DNA of 36,903 bases from an uncultured Collinsella sp. (GCA_902470095.1 CABRFG010000015.1:1-36903); one strand, 5' to 3'; positions 6,588-15,123 are shown, counted from the first letter of the stretch. The notes: generated by a model not told the origin, from the sequence alone. Program-made: numbers and translations.

Positions 6588-7445
6588 ATGACCGATAGTA
6601 GCAAGAGCGCACTTTCCCTCATTAGCACCCATCAGGGATACAGCGAGTCCGAGCAGCGCATTGTCGACTATATATTGGAGCACCAGTCCGAGGCGCCACG
6701 CCTCACGGCCGCTCAGCTCTCGCGCGCCGCCGCCACGTCCGAGGCGACCGTTTCGCGCTTCTGCCGCAAGCTTGGCTTTGGTAGCTTCCGCAGCTTTCAG
6801 TTTTCGTTGGCGAGGGATTTGGAAAGCCAGCGTAACGAGGGCCTGACTGACGAGGTCTCGCTCGACAATATGGAGCAGAGCCTCAAGAACATCCTGGCTG
6901 CCAAGGTGAGCGAGCTTAATGCGACCATCGACGGCATCGACCACGATACGCTGGCGGCTGTTGTGCATGCCCTTAAGCATGCAGGGGTTATTGAGTTTGC
7001 AGCTGTGGGCAATACGAACGCGGTCGCGCTCGATGCGACGTTTAAGTTTTCGCAGCTGGGCCTGCGCTGCATGGCGAGCACCATCAGCGAGACATCAATC
7101 GGCTTTGCGCTCACGTTGCGCCCGGGTGACGTCATCGTGCTAATCTCAAACTCCGGCAAATCGCGCCGACTGAATCGCATGGCAAAAGCGGCTCGCAACT
7201 GCGGCGCAACCGTAGTCGTCATCAGCAGCGACAGTAAATCCCCGCTCGCGCGCCTGGCAGACTACACTTTTAATACCGTCAACCACGAAGCGCTGCTGAC
7301 GACAGGCGACTTTGCGTTCTCCAAGATCAGTGCCACGATGATCATCGAAGTCATCTACAACTTCCTGCTGCCCGAGATTGAAGACGCGCGTGAGCATATC
7401 AGCTACTACGAGGAGCTCATCCAGCCGGATAAGGTTGTGGAGTAA
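6588..7445 (+). CDS. MurR/RpiR-family transcriptional regulator
   Basis: DNA-binding regulator that senses a sugar phosphate, probably controlling the divergent fructose PTS genes. The protein has 285 residues, normal for the family. The start ATG at 6588 (MTDSSKSALS) is preceded by CAGGAG; an upstream in-frame ATG at 6540 lacks a good site. The N-terminal HTH_6 domain covers about 10-80, with the recognition helix near AATSEATVSRFCRKLGFGSF. The C-terminal SIS domain covers about 125-260 and includes the phosphosugar-binding stretch VIVLISNSGKSRRLN. A fructose locus is often controlled by DeoR- or LacI-type FruR proteins, so an RpiR member here is a variation. Its ligand is inferred from context only. 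Confidence 0.9.
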   Translation: MTDSSKSALSLISTHQGYSESEQRIVDYILEHQSEAPRLTAAQLSRAAATSEATVSRFCRKLGFGSFRSFQFSLARDLESQRNEGLTDEVSLDNMEQSLKNILAAKVSELNATIDGIDHDTLAAVVHALKHAGVIEFAAVGNTNAVALDATFKFSQLGLRCMASTISETSIGFALTLRPGDVIVLISNSGKSRRLNRMAKAARNCGATVVVISSDSKSPLARLADYTFNTVNHEALLTTGDFAFSKISATMIIEVIYNFLLPEIEDAREHISYYEELIQPDKVVE

Positions 7446-7453
7446 AACGCGTA

Positions 7454-7486
7454 GTGGGACAAAAATTTCAGTCTATTTTGTCCCAC
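7454..7486. terminator. hairpin between convergent regulator and recN
   Basis: GTGGGACAAAA and TTTTGTCCCAC are perfect 11-bp arms around an 11-base loop, placed between the two convergent stop codons. The T-rich arm replaces a downstream U tract, so it may act in both directions. The 5' arm sequence recurs at 24370-24380, just after rarA, without its partner arm. Confidence 0.6.
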
Positions 7487-7504
7487 CAACACCGCTGATA
7501 CGAC

Positions 7505-9133
7505 CTAACCTCGAGCTTCTTCAAGCATCTGCTTGGCATGCGCCAAGCTCGCCTCCGATTGATCGCCGCTCAGCATGCGGGCGATCTCGGCGATACGCGC
7601 TTCGCCGGTTACCTCGTCCAAATGCGTTTGGGGAACATCGCCCGGTTCCTTGCTGACAACATAATGCTTGTCAGCCATGACGGCGACCTGCGCCAAGTGG
7701 GTTACGACAATCACCTGATGCGTAGCGGCGAGATCTGCCAGCACGCCCGCGAGTGCACGCGCCGTGGAGCCACCGACACCAGCATCGACCTCGTCAAACA
7801 CCAGCGTATCGACACCGTCCGCGTTACCGAGGACAACCTTGCTTGCCAGCATGACGCGGCTGAGCTCGCCGCCCGATGCAATGCGGCGCAGGGGACGTGG
7901 AGTCAAACCGGCACCGCTGCGGTATAGCAGCTCGTAGCTCGAAGGACCAACGGGCGTCCACTCAGCACGGGGAAGATCGCGCGACTCCCAGACGAGCTCG
8001 GCACTACCCATCTCCAAGCGCGCCATCTGGCGGCCAACCTCGTGGCAGAAGCGCGGGGCCGCCGTATTGCGAGCGCGCTTAAGTGCCTTGGCAGCGGTAA
8101 ACAACTCGCACTCAGCGCTCCCGAGTGCCTCACGCGCCTTTTTGATCTGCTCATCGCCATCATCGACCAGGGACAGCAGCTCTTGCGAGCGATCGCGCAT
8201 GGCAAAAACATCGTCCATGGTGGGACCCCACTGACGCAACAGGCCCTTGAGGTCGGAATACCGCTCACGCATGCGAGCGAGCTCGCGCGGGTCGAAGGCG
8301 ACGCCATCACGATAGGCACGAAGCTCGTTCGCGCAATCCTCAAGGGAGATGCAGGCATCCGAAAGCGCATCGGCAATGTCGCCCAGTTTGCGATCGACGG
8401 TAGCCATACGGGAAAGCTCTGCCACGGCGCTGTTCACGACATCGAGCGCTCCCCCTTCGGAGGCAAGCGATGCATGGGCATCGTTAGCCGTGGCAACCAG
8501 TACCTCGGCATGTTCGGAGCGCGGCAGCAGTTCCTCGAGTTCCTCATACTCGCCCGGCTTGGGGTCGACCTCGCCGATGCGCTCGAGGGCAAAGCGCGCC
8601 TCCTCGACGCGGCTCCCCTGCGCACGCGAGGCCTCTTCGACACGTCGAACCTCCTTGGCGGCAGCACGCGATGCCTTAAAGCAGGCGCGGTACGCATCCA
8701 GCGCCTCGAGCGCAGAGCGTCCCGCCCAGGCATCGACCATCGCAACGTGATGCGCCGGGTCGAGCAAGCGCTGATGCTCGTGTTGGCCGCACAGATCCAT
8801 CATCACGCCAACGCGCTCCGAAAGCTCGCGCACACTGGCGATGCGACCGTCAATCTTCACGCGGCTGCGGCCCTCGGCAGAAAGGCTGCGCTGTACGGTG
8901 AACCCCTCCGTGTCGTGCGGCCCGTCGAAGAGTCGCGCCTCGACGCTCGCCAGTGCCTCGCCCTCGCGCACCGTCGACGAATCCGCACGCTCGCCCAAAA
9001 TAAGCTTGAGGGCCGAGAGCAGCGCGGTCTTGCCGGCACCGGTCTCGCCAGTGAGGACAGTCAGGCCGGCACTCGGCACCAGCGTCGCCTCGCGAATGAG
9101 TGCAATGTTAGAAACCTGCAGCTCATCGATCAT
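7505..9133 (-). CDS. recN: DNA repair protein RecN
   Basis: SMC-like ATPase that acts early in double-strand break repair and holds DNA ends. The protein has 542 residues (typically about 550). Walker A GETGAGKT is at residues 29-36. A coiled-coil central region rich in Glu, Ala and Arg spans about 150-370. The ABC signature region is LRRIASGGELSRVMLA, and Walker B with the D-loop is LVFDEVDAGVGG, with its Asp near 447. The ATG at 9133 lies inside the end of nadK (11-bp overlap) with GGAG six bases upstream, which indicates translational coupling. It is the last gene of the nusB / xseB / tlyA / nadK / recN run. Confidence 0.96.
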   Translation of the reverse strand: MIDELQVSNIALIREATLVPSAGLTVLTGETGAGKTALLSALKLILGERADSSTVREGEALASVEARLFDGPHDTEGFTVQRSLSAEGRSRVKIDGRIASVRELSERVGVMMDLCGQHEHQRLLDPAHHVAMVDAWAGRSALEALDAYRACFKASRAAAKEVRRVEEASRAQGSRVEEARFALERIGEVDPKPGEYEELEELLPRSEHAEVLVATANDAHASLASEGGALDVVNSAVAELSRMATVDRKLGDIADALSDACISLEDCANELRAYRDGVAFDPRELARMRERYSDLKGLLRQWGPTMDDVFAMRDRSQELLSLVDDGDEQIKKAREALGSAECELFTAAKALKRARNTAAPRFCHEVGRQMARLEMGSAELVWESRDLPRAEWTPVGPSSYELLYRSGAGLTPRPLRRIASGGELSRVMLASKVVLGNADGVDTLVFDEVDAGVGGSTARALAGVLADLAATHQVIVVTHLAQVAVMADKHYVVSKEPGDVPQTHLDEVTGEARIAEIARMLSGDQSEASLAHAKQMLEEARG

Positions 9134-9983
9134 GACGGACTCCGTAGAATACGCGGCTCACCGAGTTATAGAAGCTCTCGGGGCCGTAATCCAGCAGCAA
9201 CACATCTCCGGGCCCGCGGCGCACCGCCACGCTCTCAACGGTGCCATCGCAGGTAATAAACTGTCCATCGATAGCGATCGCCGGAACGCTCGGGCGATCA
9301 TCGGACATAAAGATTTCGACGACATCACTCGGCGAGGTCAAAAAGGCACGAGCCTGAATGGTGTGCGGCGCAATGGGTACGCAGACCATGCCCGTATAGT
9401 CGGGGCTCACGATGGGGCCACCGGCACTGAGCGCGTAACCCGTAGAACCAGTCGCCGTGGACACGACCACGCCGTCGCCACGCAGTCGATCGATATGGTG
9501 GCCCGACACCGTGATGTCGAACTCGACCATATCGGACAGCGGACCGCGGGTAAGCGCCATGTCGTTGAGGGCGAAGGTGCGCACGACATCCTTCGTACCG
9601 TCTTCGCGCACGGACACGATATCCGCGGCGATGGTGGCGCGACGGCTCACGTGCAGCTCGCCGGAAAGGGCGTCGCTCACGACCTGCAGAATGTCGCGCT
9701 CCTCGGGGCTCGCAGCAGTTAAAAAGCCCAGGTGACCATAGGAAAGACCGAGGATAGGAATCTCGCGATGGTTGAGGATGCGGGCAGCGCGCAGCAACGT
9801 ACCGTCGCCGCCGAGCGTAATGACCAGATCGGAGCCTTCAATATCAGGCGTGCTCTGAATCTTGGATCGCTGGTCGGCAGCCCATGCCACCTCATAGCCC
9901 TGGCGCGTCAGCCAAAGCTCGAGCATCAGGCCGCTCTCGACCGCCTCTTGCTTGTAATAATTGGGAACCAGAAAGACCTTCAT
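9123..9983 (-). CDS. nadK: NAD kinase
   Basis: Cytoplasmic kinase that phosphorylates NAD to NADP using ATP or polyphosphate. The protein has 286 residues, normal for bacteria. The family motif GGDGT is at residues 58-62, followed by NDMALTRG near 140-147 and TATGSTGYALS near 176-186, the conserved NAD-binding loops. The start ATG at 9983 overlaps the tlyA stop codon (ATGA), and the gene overlaps recN by 11 bp. No strong ribosome binding site is seen, which fits coupled translation. The order tlyA-nadK-recN is the one found in many Actinomycetota. Confidence 0.96.
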   Translation of the reverse strand: MKVFLVPNYYKQEAVESGLMLELWLTRQGYEVAWAADQRSKIQSTPDIEGSDLVITLGGDGTLLRAARILNHREIPILGLSYGHLGFLTAASPEERDILQVVSDALSGELHVSRRATIAADIVSVREDGTKDVVRTFALNDMALTRGPLSDMVEFDITVSGHHIDRLRGDGVVVSTATGSTGYALSAGGPIVSPDYTGMVCVPIAPHTIQARAFLTSPSDVVEIFMSDDRPSVPAIAIDGQFITCDGTVESVAVRRGPGDVLLLDYGPESFYNSVSRVFYGVRHDR

Positions 9984-10790
9984 AGCGTTGCAGCTTTCTC
10001 GCTCAAAACCGATACCTGGGATTGCAGCTCGTCTTGCGAGCGGTCGCCGGGGTCAAATCTCGTGCCGTACAGGAAAAACTCAACGTTGCCCTTGGCACCA
10101 TGAATGGGTGACACGCACACATCGACCGGGAACAGGCCCTTGGCAGCAAAGAGTTCAACCGCCGCCACGAGTGTATCGCGGCGAACGGCGGGATCGGTCA
10201 CAATGCCGCCCTCGCCCACCAGCGCCGCCGGAGCCTCAAACTGCGGCTTTACGAGCGTACAGAATGCACCCGTAGGAGTCAGGCACGCCAGTACCGCATC
10301 GATAATGTTCGCGATGCTGGTAAACGAGACATCACACACAGCCAGGTCGATGGCGCCGGCATAGCCAAGCTCAGGCAGCTGCGTCACGTTTGTGCGCTCA
10401 TGCAGCATCACGCGATCGTCCTGACGCAACGACCAATCGAACTGGGCGCGACCCACGTCCACCGAGACAACGGTCGCAGCTCCGCGCTTGAGCAGGCAAT
10501 CGGTAAAACCGCCGGCAGCCCACATCCAGACAGGCAAGGCCCGTCGGATTGATTCCAAACGCATCAAGCGCGCCTTCGAGCTTAAGACCGCCGCGGCCAA
10601 CATAGGGAATGCGCCCCTTCACGTGCAGCGGCAGCCCCGGGATCACCTTAAGGCCCGGCGAAGTCAAGCGCTCACCGCCACTCGAGACCAAGCCGGCCAT
10701 AAGAGTGCGAAGGGCATCCGCGCGATCGGCGCAGATGCCCTGTGAAATCAGTTCGTCATCAAGACGCACGCGTTTCATGAATGCCATCAA
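9980..10790 (-). pseudogene. tlyA: tlyA rRNA 2'-O-methyltransferase, frame-disrupted
   Basis: TlyA-type enzymes methylate ribose 2'-OH positions in 16S and/or 23S rRNA using SAM. The N-terminal S4 domain (KRVRLDDELISQG...) and the start of the Rossmann domain (GRGGLKLEGALDAFG, then LACLDVG) lie in one frame down to about 10518. The rest (GGFTDCLLKRGAATVVSVDVG through the C-terminus) is in another frame from about 10513. Intact homologues read LDVGASTGGFTD, so only four bases remain where nine are expected. That is a net loss of five bases exactly at SAM motif I. Translation would start at TTG 10790, ATG 10787 or ATG 10778; none has a clear site. Either a real knockout or a sequence error is possible. 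A recoded product would still lack the AST residues. Confidence 0.8.
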
Positions 10791-10813
10791 CCATTCGTAT
10801 CCGGAGATGCGGC

Positions 10814-11053
10814 CTAGCTATCCTGGGATTCGTTTGCTGCATCCTCATCGTATTCCTGCTCGAGCTTGTCGACCTCACGCGGCGTCAACTCAAACTTGTC
10901 GACCATATCGACCGCGCGGGAGCCCAGCTCAATCGCTTCGTCAAACAAATCGAGTGAACGCTCCAAGGAGGTATCCTTGGAGCGAACGGTAGCGATGATC
11001 TGGTCCAAGCGGTCCGAGATCTCGTCGAAATTGCGGACGGAACCCTCTGGCAT
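10814..11053 (-). CDS. xseB: Exonuclease VII small subunit
   Basis: Small subunit of the single-strand DNA exonuclease VII, which works only as a complex with XseA. The protein has 79 residues, typical for XseB, and is helical, with the characteristic pattern LDQIIATVRSKDTSLERSLDLFDEAIELG followed by an acidic tail. The ATG at 11053 follows the nusB stop by two bases, with GAGGAG upstream overlapping the end of nusB. The large-subunit gene xseA, often directly before xseB, is not in the window, so it must lie elsewhere if the enzyme is functional. Confidence 0.88.
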   Translation of the reverse strand: MPEGSVRNFDEISDRLDQIIATVRSKDTSLERSLDLFDEAIELGSRAVDMVDKFELTPREVDKLEQEYDEDAANESQDS

Positions 11054-11055
11054 GG

Positions 11056-11640
11056 CTACTCCTCGACGGAGTCGACAACAGCCTCGGCGGCGTCCGCATC
11101 CTCGGCCAGCACGCCAGCCTCAGCCTGGGCAACCGCAACCTTGGCGGCAGCCTCGGCAGCCTGCGCCTCCTCGCGAGCGCGATCTTCGGCCAGCAGCTCC
11201 TGGTACAGGTCCTCGCCCGGCAGCTCCTCGCTGCGAGCGATCTTGCCCAGCACGCCGTTGACGAACGACGCGGACTGGTCGGTGCCATAGGCCTTGGCAA
11301 GCTCGACAGCCTCGTTGATCACGATGGCGTCCGAGACCTCCTCGTCGGTGAGGAAACGCATCTCGTAAACGGCGATACGCAGCAGGTTGCGGTCGGCGCC
11401 GGGCATGCGCATAAGATCCCAGTTCTTGGCAACAGAGCGCAGAGCACAGTCGATGCGGTCGATATGCTCGTAGGCACCGCGGCACAGCTCCAGCGCATAG
11501 GGGTCGAGGGGACCCTTCGAGATCAGGAAATCACCCTCGAGGACGCGCTCGAGCGGGCTGTCCGTGGCCTCGGCCTGGAACAGAAGCTGAAGCGCCTGAC
11601 TGCGGGCAAGCGTGCGCCCGCGATAAACCTTAAGGCTCAA
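11056..11640 (-). CDS. nusB: Transcription antitermination factor NusB
   Basis: RNA-binding protein that joins NusE/S10 in the rRNA antitermination complex. The protein has 194 residues, longer than the usual 130-150. The all-helical NusB domain covers about 1-145 (RTLARSQALQLLFQAEAT near the N-terminus, NLLRIAVYEMRF and INEAVELAKAYG in the core, SASFVNGVLGKIAR at its end). The last 45-50 residues are a low-complexity Ala/Glu-rich extension. The start codon is TTG at 11640 with an AAGGAG site six bases before it that overlaps the stop of the preceding gene. It sits in the order efp-asp23-nusB. Confidence 0.93.
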   Translation of the reverse strand: MSLKVYRGRTLARSQALQLLFQAEATDSPLERVLEGDFLISKGPLDPYALELCRGAYEHIDRIDCALRSVAKNWDLMRMPGADRNLLRIAVYEMRFLTDEEVSDAIVINEAVELAKAYGTDQSASFVNGVLGKIARSEELPGEDLYQELLAEDRAREEAQAAEAAAKVAVAQAEAGVLAEDADAAEAVVDSVEE

Positions 11641-11643
11641 AGG

Positions 11644-12006
11644 TTACTCCTTGGGGAAAACGAGGCCGTCGATGCAAACGTCAACGCGCTCGACCTCAAC
11701 GCCAACCTGGGCATCGATGGCGGCGACCACGGCGGCGCGAACGGCCTCGGCGAGTTTCTTGAACGGATAGCCAAAGAACACTACGACACGCACGGTGAGT
11801 GCGAGCTTGTCGCCGATGACCTCGGCCTCGACCGCCGGCTCGGAAGCCGGGGCCTTGGACGAGAGCATCATGGAGACAAGGTTGGTGGCAAGGTCCTTGA
11901 CGCCAACGGAGGCGATGCCCTCGACATCCGACACGGCGCGCGAAACGATGGCGGTCAGAACATCGGGCGAAATGCCGATGCCGTCAATCTTGATTTCCTG
12001 GGGCAT
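11644..12006 (-). CDS. Asp23/YloU-family envelope stress protein
   Basis: Small protein of 120 residues from the Asp23/YloU (DUF322) family. Members are linked to cell-envelope homeostasis, and in some Bacillota they attach to the membrane through a partner. Family features seen are ISPDVLTAIVSRAVSDVEGIASVG near the N-terminus and VRVVVFFGYPFKKLAEAVRAAV in the C-terminal half. A strong AGGAGG site precedes ATG 12006. It lies between efp and nusB with short spacing, the usual neighbourhood in Gram-positives. There is no membrane segment of its own. The exact role is unknown. Confidence 0.88.
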   Translation of the reverse strand: MPQEIKIDGIGISPDVLTAIVSRAVSDVEGIASVGVKDLATNLVSMMLSSKAPASEPAVEAEVIGDKLALTVRVVVFFGYPFKKLAEAVRAAVVAAIDAQVGVEVERVDVCIDGLVFPKE

Positions 12007-12029
12007 GAGTCCTCCTAGAAGAGTTGGTG

Positions 12030-12593
12030 CTAGACGCGGGAGACGAACTTGCCGTCGCGGGTGTCAACCTTGATGACCTCGCCCTCGTTGAGGTACATGG
12101 GGACCTGGATGACAGCGCCGGTGTCGATCGTGGCCGGCTTGGTGGAACCCTGGACGGTGTCGCCCTTAAAGCCCGGGTCGGTCTGGACGATGGTGGTCTC
12201 GATGAACATCGGCGGGGTCACGCCCATGAGCTCATCGTCGGCAAAGAGCAGCTGGCAGATGTCGTTCTCGCGCAGCCACTTGGAGTTCTCGCCCACCATG
12301 TCCTCGGGAACGGGAACCTGCTCATAGGTCTCGTTGTCCATGAAGATGTAGTCGGCGCCATCGTTGTAGAGGTACTGGAACTCACGGGTGGTGAGCATGA
12401 CGCTCTCGAACTTGGTGCCGGCGTTGCAGGTGTTCTCGACGACACGGCCGCTCTTGATGTCGCGGGTCTTGTAGCGCACAAACGCGCCGCCCTTGCCCGG
12501 CTTGACATGCTGGAACTCGACGATGGTGTAGACCTTGTCCTTGATGCGGAGACCGAGGCCGTTCTTGAAGTCGGCGGTAGAAATGGTAGGCAT
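12030..12593 (-). CDS. efp: Translation elongation factor P
   Basis: EF-P binds the ribosome between P and E sites and relieves stalling at polyproline stretches. The protein has 187 residues, the normal size. The start is ATG 12593 (MPTISTADFKNGLGL) with AGAAAGG upstream. The three beta-barrel domains are recognisable, with VPLPxxV-like VPVPEDMVGENSKW in the middle and the C-terminal GDTVQGSTKPATIDTGAVIQVP signature. The tip loop HVKPGKGGAF carries Lys-34, the residue modified in many bacteria; no modification enzyme is in the window. A perfect TATAAT lies 58 bases upstream, and the gene heads the efp-asp23-nusB-xseB-tlyA-nadK-recN run. Confidence 0.96.
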   Translation of the reverse strand: MPTISTADFKNGLGLRIKDKVYTIVEFQHVKPGKGGAFVRYKTRDIKSGRVVENTCNAGTKFESVMLTTREFQYLYNDGADYIFMDNETYEQVPVPEDMVGENSKWLRENDICQLLFADDELMGVTPPMFIETTIVQTDPGFKGDTVQGSTKPATIDTGAVIQVPMYLNEGEVIKVDTRDGKFVSRV

Positions 12594-12650
12594 AGCGACC
12601 TTTCTTGTTATGGGCAGAACGCACAAGCGTCCAAATTACATACGACCGAA

Positions 12651-12656
12651 ATTATA
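12651..12656 (-). promoter_or_regulatory. -10 element of the efp operon
   Basis: Consensus TATAAT on the minus strand, downstream of the terminator of the preceding gene and 58 bases before the efp start. The -35 region at 16-17 bp (CTGCAG or GCTGCA) is weak. Confidence 0.5.
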
Positions 12657-12686
12657 CACTTGCTGACGGCGCCTGCAGCGAGCGCA

Positions 12687-12728
12687 TAAAAAGAACGCGG
12701 GGCGTCCGAATCGATCCGGACGCCCCGC
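12687..12728 (-). terminator. Rho-independent terminator of the M24 peptidase gene
   Basis: Perfect 12-bp GC-rich arms (12697-12708 and 12717-12728) with an 8-base loop are followed on the minus strand by GTTCTTTTT. It starts 23 bases after the peptidase stop. Confidence 0.9.
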
Positions 12729-12750
12729 CCCAAAAATCTATCGAAATGGG

Positions 12751-13881
12751 CTAGCAATCGATGACGTGCAGGTCGTGCGGGGTCTTGGTGAAGGGCTCGT
12801 AGCCGTTCTCGGTGACCACGCCGTAGTCCTCCAGACGCACGCCGCCCACACCGGGCAGATACACGCCGGGCTCCATGGTGATAACCGAGCCGACCTCGAT
12901 GGTGTTCTTGCTACGGTTGAAGTTGGGCAGCTCATGGATGTCGATGCCCACGCCGTGGCCCAGGCCATGGTTGTAGTAATCGCCATAGCCGGCATCGCCG
13001 ATGATCTTCTTGGAAAGCTTGAAAATGTCGTTACCCTCGACGCCCGGATGGATGGCGGCGACGCACTCCTCGTGGGTGCGGCGCACGAGCGCGTACAGGT
13101 CGAGCTGCTCCTGGGTAGGCTCGCCCATCACGACGGTGCGCGTCATGTCGGAACGATAATCGCAGTAGCCCGCACCGTAATCCATGAGGACGAAGTCGCC
13201 CTTCTCGATCACGCGGTCACTCGGCACGGCATGCGGGTTGGCGGTATTGGGGCCGCTTGCCACGATGGAGCCGAAGGCCAAGCTGTCGGCGCCGTTGGCG
13301 AACATAAAGTTCTCGAGCTCGTTGCGAACCTGCTTCTCGGTCATACCAGGCTTAATAAAGCCGAGCATATGCTGGAAGGCGGCATCGGTGATCGACTGCG
13401 CATGGCGCATGAGCTCGATCTCCTCGGCGTCCTTGATGGCGCGCATCTTGCGGATGTCGTCATGCATCAGCGGCAACATGCAGGCGACGGAACGGTCCTC
13501 CAGACCACGCTGAATACCCTGGTAGAAGTTGATCTGCATGTCGTCCTCGACAGCGCAGACGCGGCACTTGTTGGCCGCAATCTTGCCGGCGACCCAACCG
13601 GGGATGGTGCCCTCGTCCATGTCGTAGACCCAGGGGCTGCCGGCGGGCGTGTTCTCCTCAAAGCTGTTGAGGTAGCGCGAGTCGGTATGGAACAGGCACT
13701 GGTCAGCCGTAATAAACGCCGCGTGCGGGAACTCGAAGGTGTAGTCGAAGACGCCCTTCACGCCCGTGAGCCAACGAAGATTGGCCTCGTCGCGTACCAC
13801 GATGGCGTCGTAGCCGCGCTCGACCATCAGGGCACGGACACGTTCGATACGACCGGCAGGACCGGCAGCAAACTCAGACAT
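12751..13881 (-). CDS. M24-family Xaa-Pro dipeptidase/aminopeptidase
   Basis: Cytoplasmic metallopeptidase that releases residues next to proline from short peptides. The protein has 376 residues, of PepQ/YpdF size. The N-terminal creatinase-like domain covers about 10-140. The C-terminal pita-bread domain covers about 150-370, with all five metal ligands visible: Asp-234 (VLMDYGAG), Asp-245 (RSDMTRT), His-309 (GLGHGVGIDIHE), Glu-337 (ITMEPGVY) and Glu-351 (VRLEDYG). The ATG at 13881 has an AAAGGA site. It is bounded by terminators on both sides and is probably transcribed alone. A peptidase of this family next to efp is a common Actinomycetota arrangement. Whether it is a dipeptidase or an aminopeptidase cannot be decided from sequence. 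Confidence 0.93.
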   Translation of the reverse strand: MSEFAAGPAGRIERVRALMVERGYDAIVVRDEANLRWLTGVKGVFDYTFEFPHAAFITADQCLFHTDSRYLNSFEENTPAGSPWVYDMDEGTIPGWVAGKIAANKCRVCAVEDDMQINFYQGIQRGLEDRSVACMLPLMHDDIRKMRAIKDAEEIELMRHAQSITDAAFQHMLGFIKPGMTEKQVRNELENFMFANGADSLAFGSIVASGPNTANPHAVPSDRVIEKGDFVLMDYGAGYCDYRSDMTRTVVMGEPTQEQLDLYALVRRTHEECVAAIHPGVEGNDIFKLSKKIIGDAGYGDYYNHGLGHGVGIDIHELPNFNRSKNTIEVGSVITMEPGVYLPGVGGVRLEDYGVVTENGYEPFTKTPHDLHVIDC

Positions 13882-13903
13882 GCAGATTCCTTTCTTATTG
13901 TCT

Positions 13904-13977
13904 CAAAAAGTGCGGGACGGGTCTCAACCGAACGACGGAATCGCATGCGATCCGCAACCGATTGAAAACCCGCCCCT
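13904..13977 (-). terminator. terminator after the aroK-aroB-like genes
   Basis: On the minus strand GGGGCGGGTTTTCAA pairs with TTGAGACCCGTCCC (G-U pairs allowed). The enclosed sequence contains the palindrome ATCGCATGCGAT, and GCACTTTTTG follows. The stem is long and the loop structured. It lies about 36 bases after the AroB-like stop codon. Confidence 0.65.
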
Positions 13978-14013
13978 CAACATGATACGAAAGACGATGG
14001 ATGTCAATAAATC

Positions 14014-15123
14014 TTAGAGAAGTTCTTTGCGAGAAGCCAAGTAGGCGTGAACATGGCGCTCAAGAACCTCGTCCTCAACGCTCGTTAGACGAATGGCGCC
14101 GAGTGCCGCGGGCAGCGGCAACATGCTACGGTTTGAGCGGGCGAACTGCTGCCTGCGGAACTCCTCGATATATGCGGTAGGCTCCAGATCGAAGGCAAGT
14201 TCCTCGATACCAAAGTCCTCCAGGCAGTCATCGACCTCAAAGACGTAATCGATATCGAAGTCGCAGGCATCATGTGCTAGGCGCGCCTCAAAGCGCATGC
14301 CCTCGGATAACAGCTGATAGGCAGGGACCTGCGAAGCCGCATCGCCCAAGCAGGCGCGCAGGGTACGCTCCCCCGTCTTGCCAAAATCGAGCGCATGGCG
14401 AGCACTCGGGTTCGTGGCCATCAGTACGTCCTTGCGGGCAGTCTGAGACCATTGAACGGCATTGACGAGCGCGACCTCCTCGCCCGCGAGAATCTCGGGG
14501 ACGGTCTCAGTAAACTGATTCCAGCGGGACTTACTGCTCGAAAGCATGGTGCCAACAAGTACCACATAGCCGAGCTTGAGGTCCTCGGGGTCCGCCTCGC
14601 GAACAAGGTCGAGGTCACACACGACCAAGCCCGGTTCGGGACGGAACGCGATGGCGGGAAGCGCATTGGCCGACGAGGCGACGAGCGGCTTCATGGTCGT
14701 CGCGACCGTGAGCATGGCGTCGAAGGTCGTCGGCAGCAGCGCGCACTCGGTGCGACCGCACCACTGGTTGGCGCACCAGCTAACAACCGAGCAGGTTGCG
14801 GCATCGCCAACGGCGACAACCAGATCGTCGCAGGTAACGCCGTTGGCAGACAGGGCGCCAAAGATCGCATCGGCATCGGCCAGCGTGGCACCAGCAGGCG
14901 AAACCTCGAGGACTAGCAGCGACACGGCAAAACCGGCGTCGACCAGCGCATGCTCGACGACCTCACCAAAACGCTCGGATGTGGCGTCGTTCCAAACGAC
15001 CATCGCGCGCTTAGGCTTGCCCACAGCCGAGGCAAACATGCGCGACAACTCCTCGAACGCGCCCAATCCGACACGGACATCGACGCTGCGGTTTTGGAAA
15101 TTGATCAGTTGACGGCGAATCAT
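14014..15123 (-). CDS. AroB-like protein lacking 3-dehydroquinate synthase active-site residues
   Basis: The 369-residue protein aligns along its length with 3-dehydroquinate synthase (framework DDLVVAVGD, LLPTTF, GLVVCDLDLV..DPEDL, HALDFGKTGERTLRACLG). The catalytic signatures are gone. The NAD-binding GGGxxxDxxG becomes AVGDAATCSVVSW. The VDSSVGGKTAVN segment is replaced by TVATTMKPLVASSAN. AEVIKYG with its metal Glu becomes GYVVLVG. The zinc motif GHTFGHAIE becomes GKTGERTLR, and no HGE follows. It therefore probably cannot make dehydroquinate. The ATG at 15123 overlaps the aroK stop (ATGA), so the pair is translationally coupled. The reading frame is intact and long, with no decay to stops, which suggests a retained different role. 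That role is unknown. Confidence 0.8.
   Translation of the reverse strand: MIRRQLINFQNRSVDVRVGLGAFEELSRMFASAVGKPKRAMVVWNDATSERFGEVVEHALVDAGFAVSLLVLEVSPAGATLADADAIFGALSANGVTCDDLVVAVGDAATCSVVSWCANQWCGRTECALLPTTFDAMLTVATTMKPLVASSANALPAIAFRPEPGLVVCDLDLVREADPEDLKLGYVVLVGTMLSSSKSRWNQFTETVPEILAGEEVALVNAVQWSQTARKDVLMATNPSARHALDFGKTGERTLRACLGDAASQVPAYQLLSEGMRFEARLAHDACDFDIDYVFEVDDCLEDFGIEELAFDLEPTAYIEEFRRQQFARSNRSMLPLPAALGAIRLTSVEDEVLERHVHAYLASRKELL

Noticed and set aside
10500..10530. programmed ribosomal frameshift in tlyA
   Set aside because: No slippery heptamer or stimulatory structure is evident, and even a frameshifted product would lack the AST residues of SAM motif I.
14014..15123. annotating this gene simply as functional aroB
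   Set aside because: Metal ligands and NAD-binding motifs are missing on residue-by-residue comparison with the known DHQS signatures, so the functional name would mislead.
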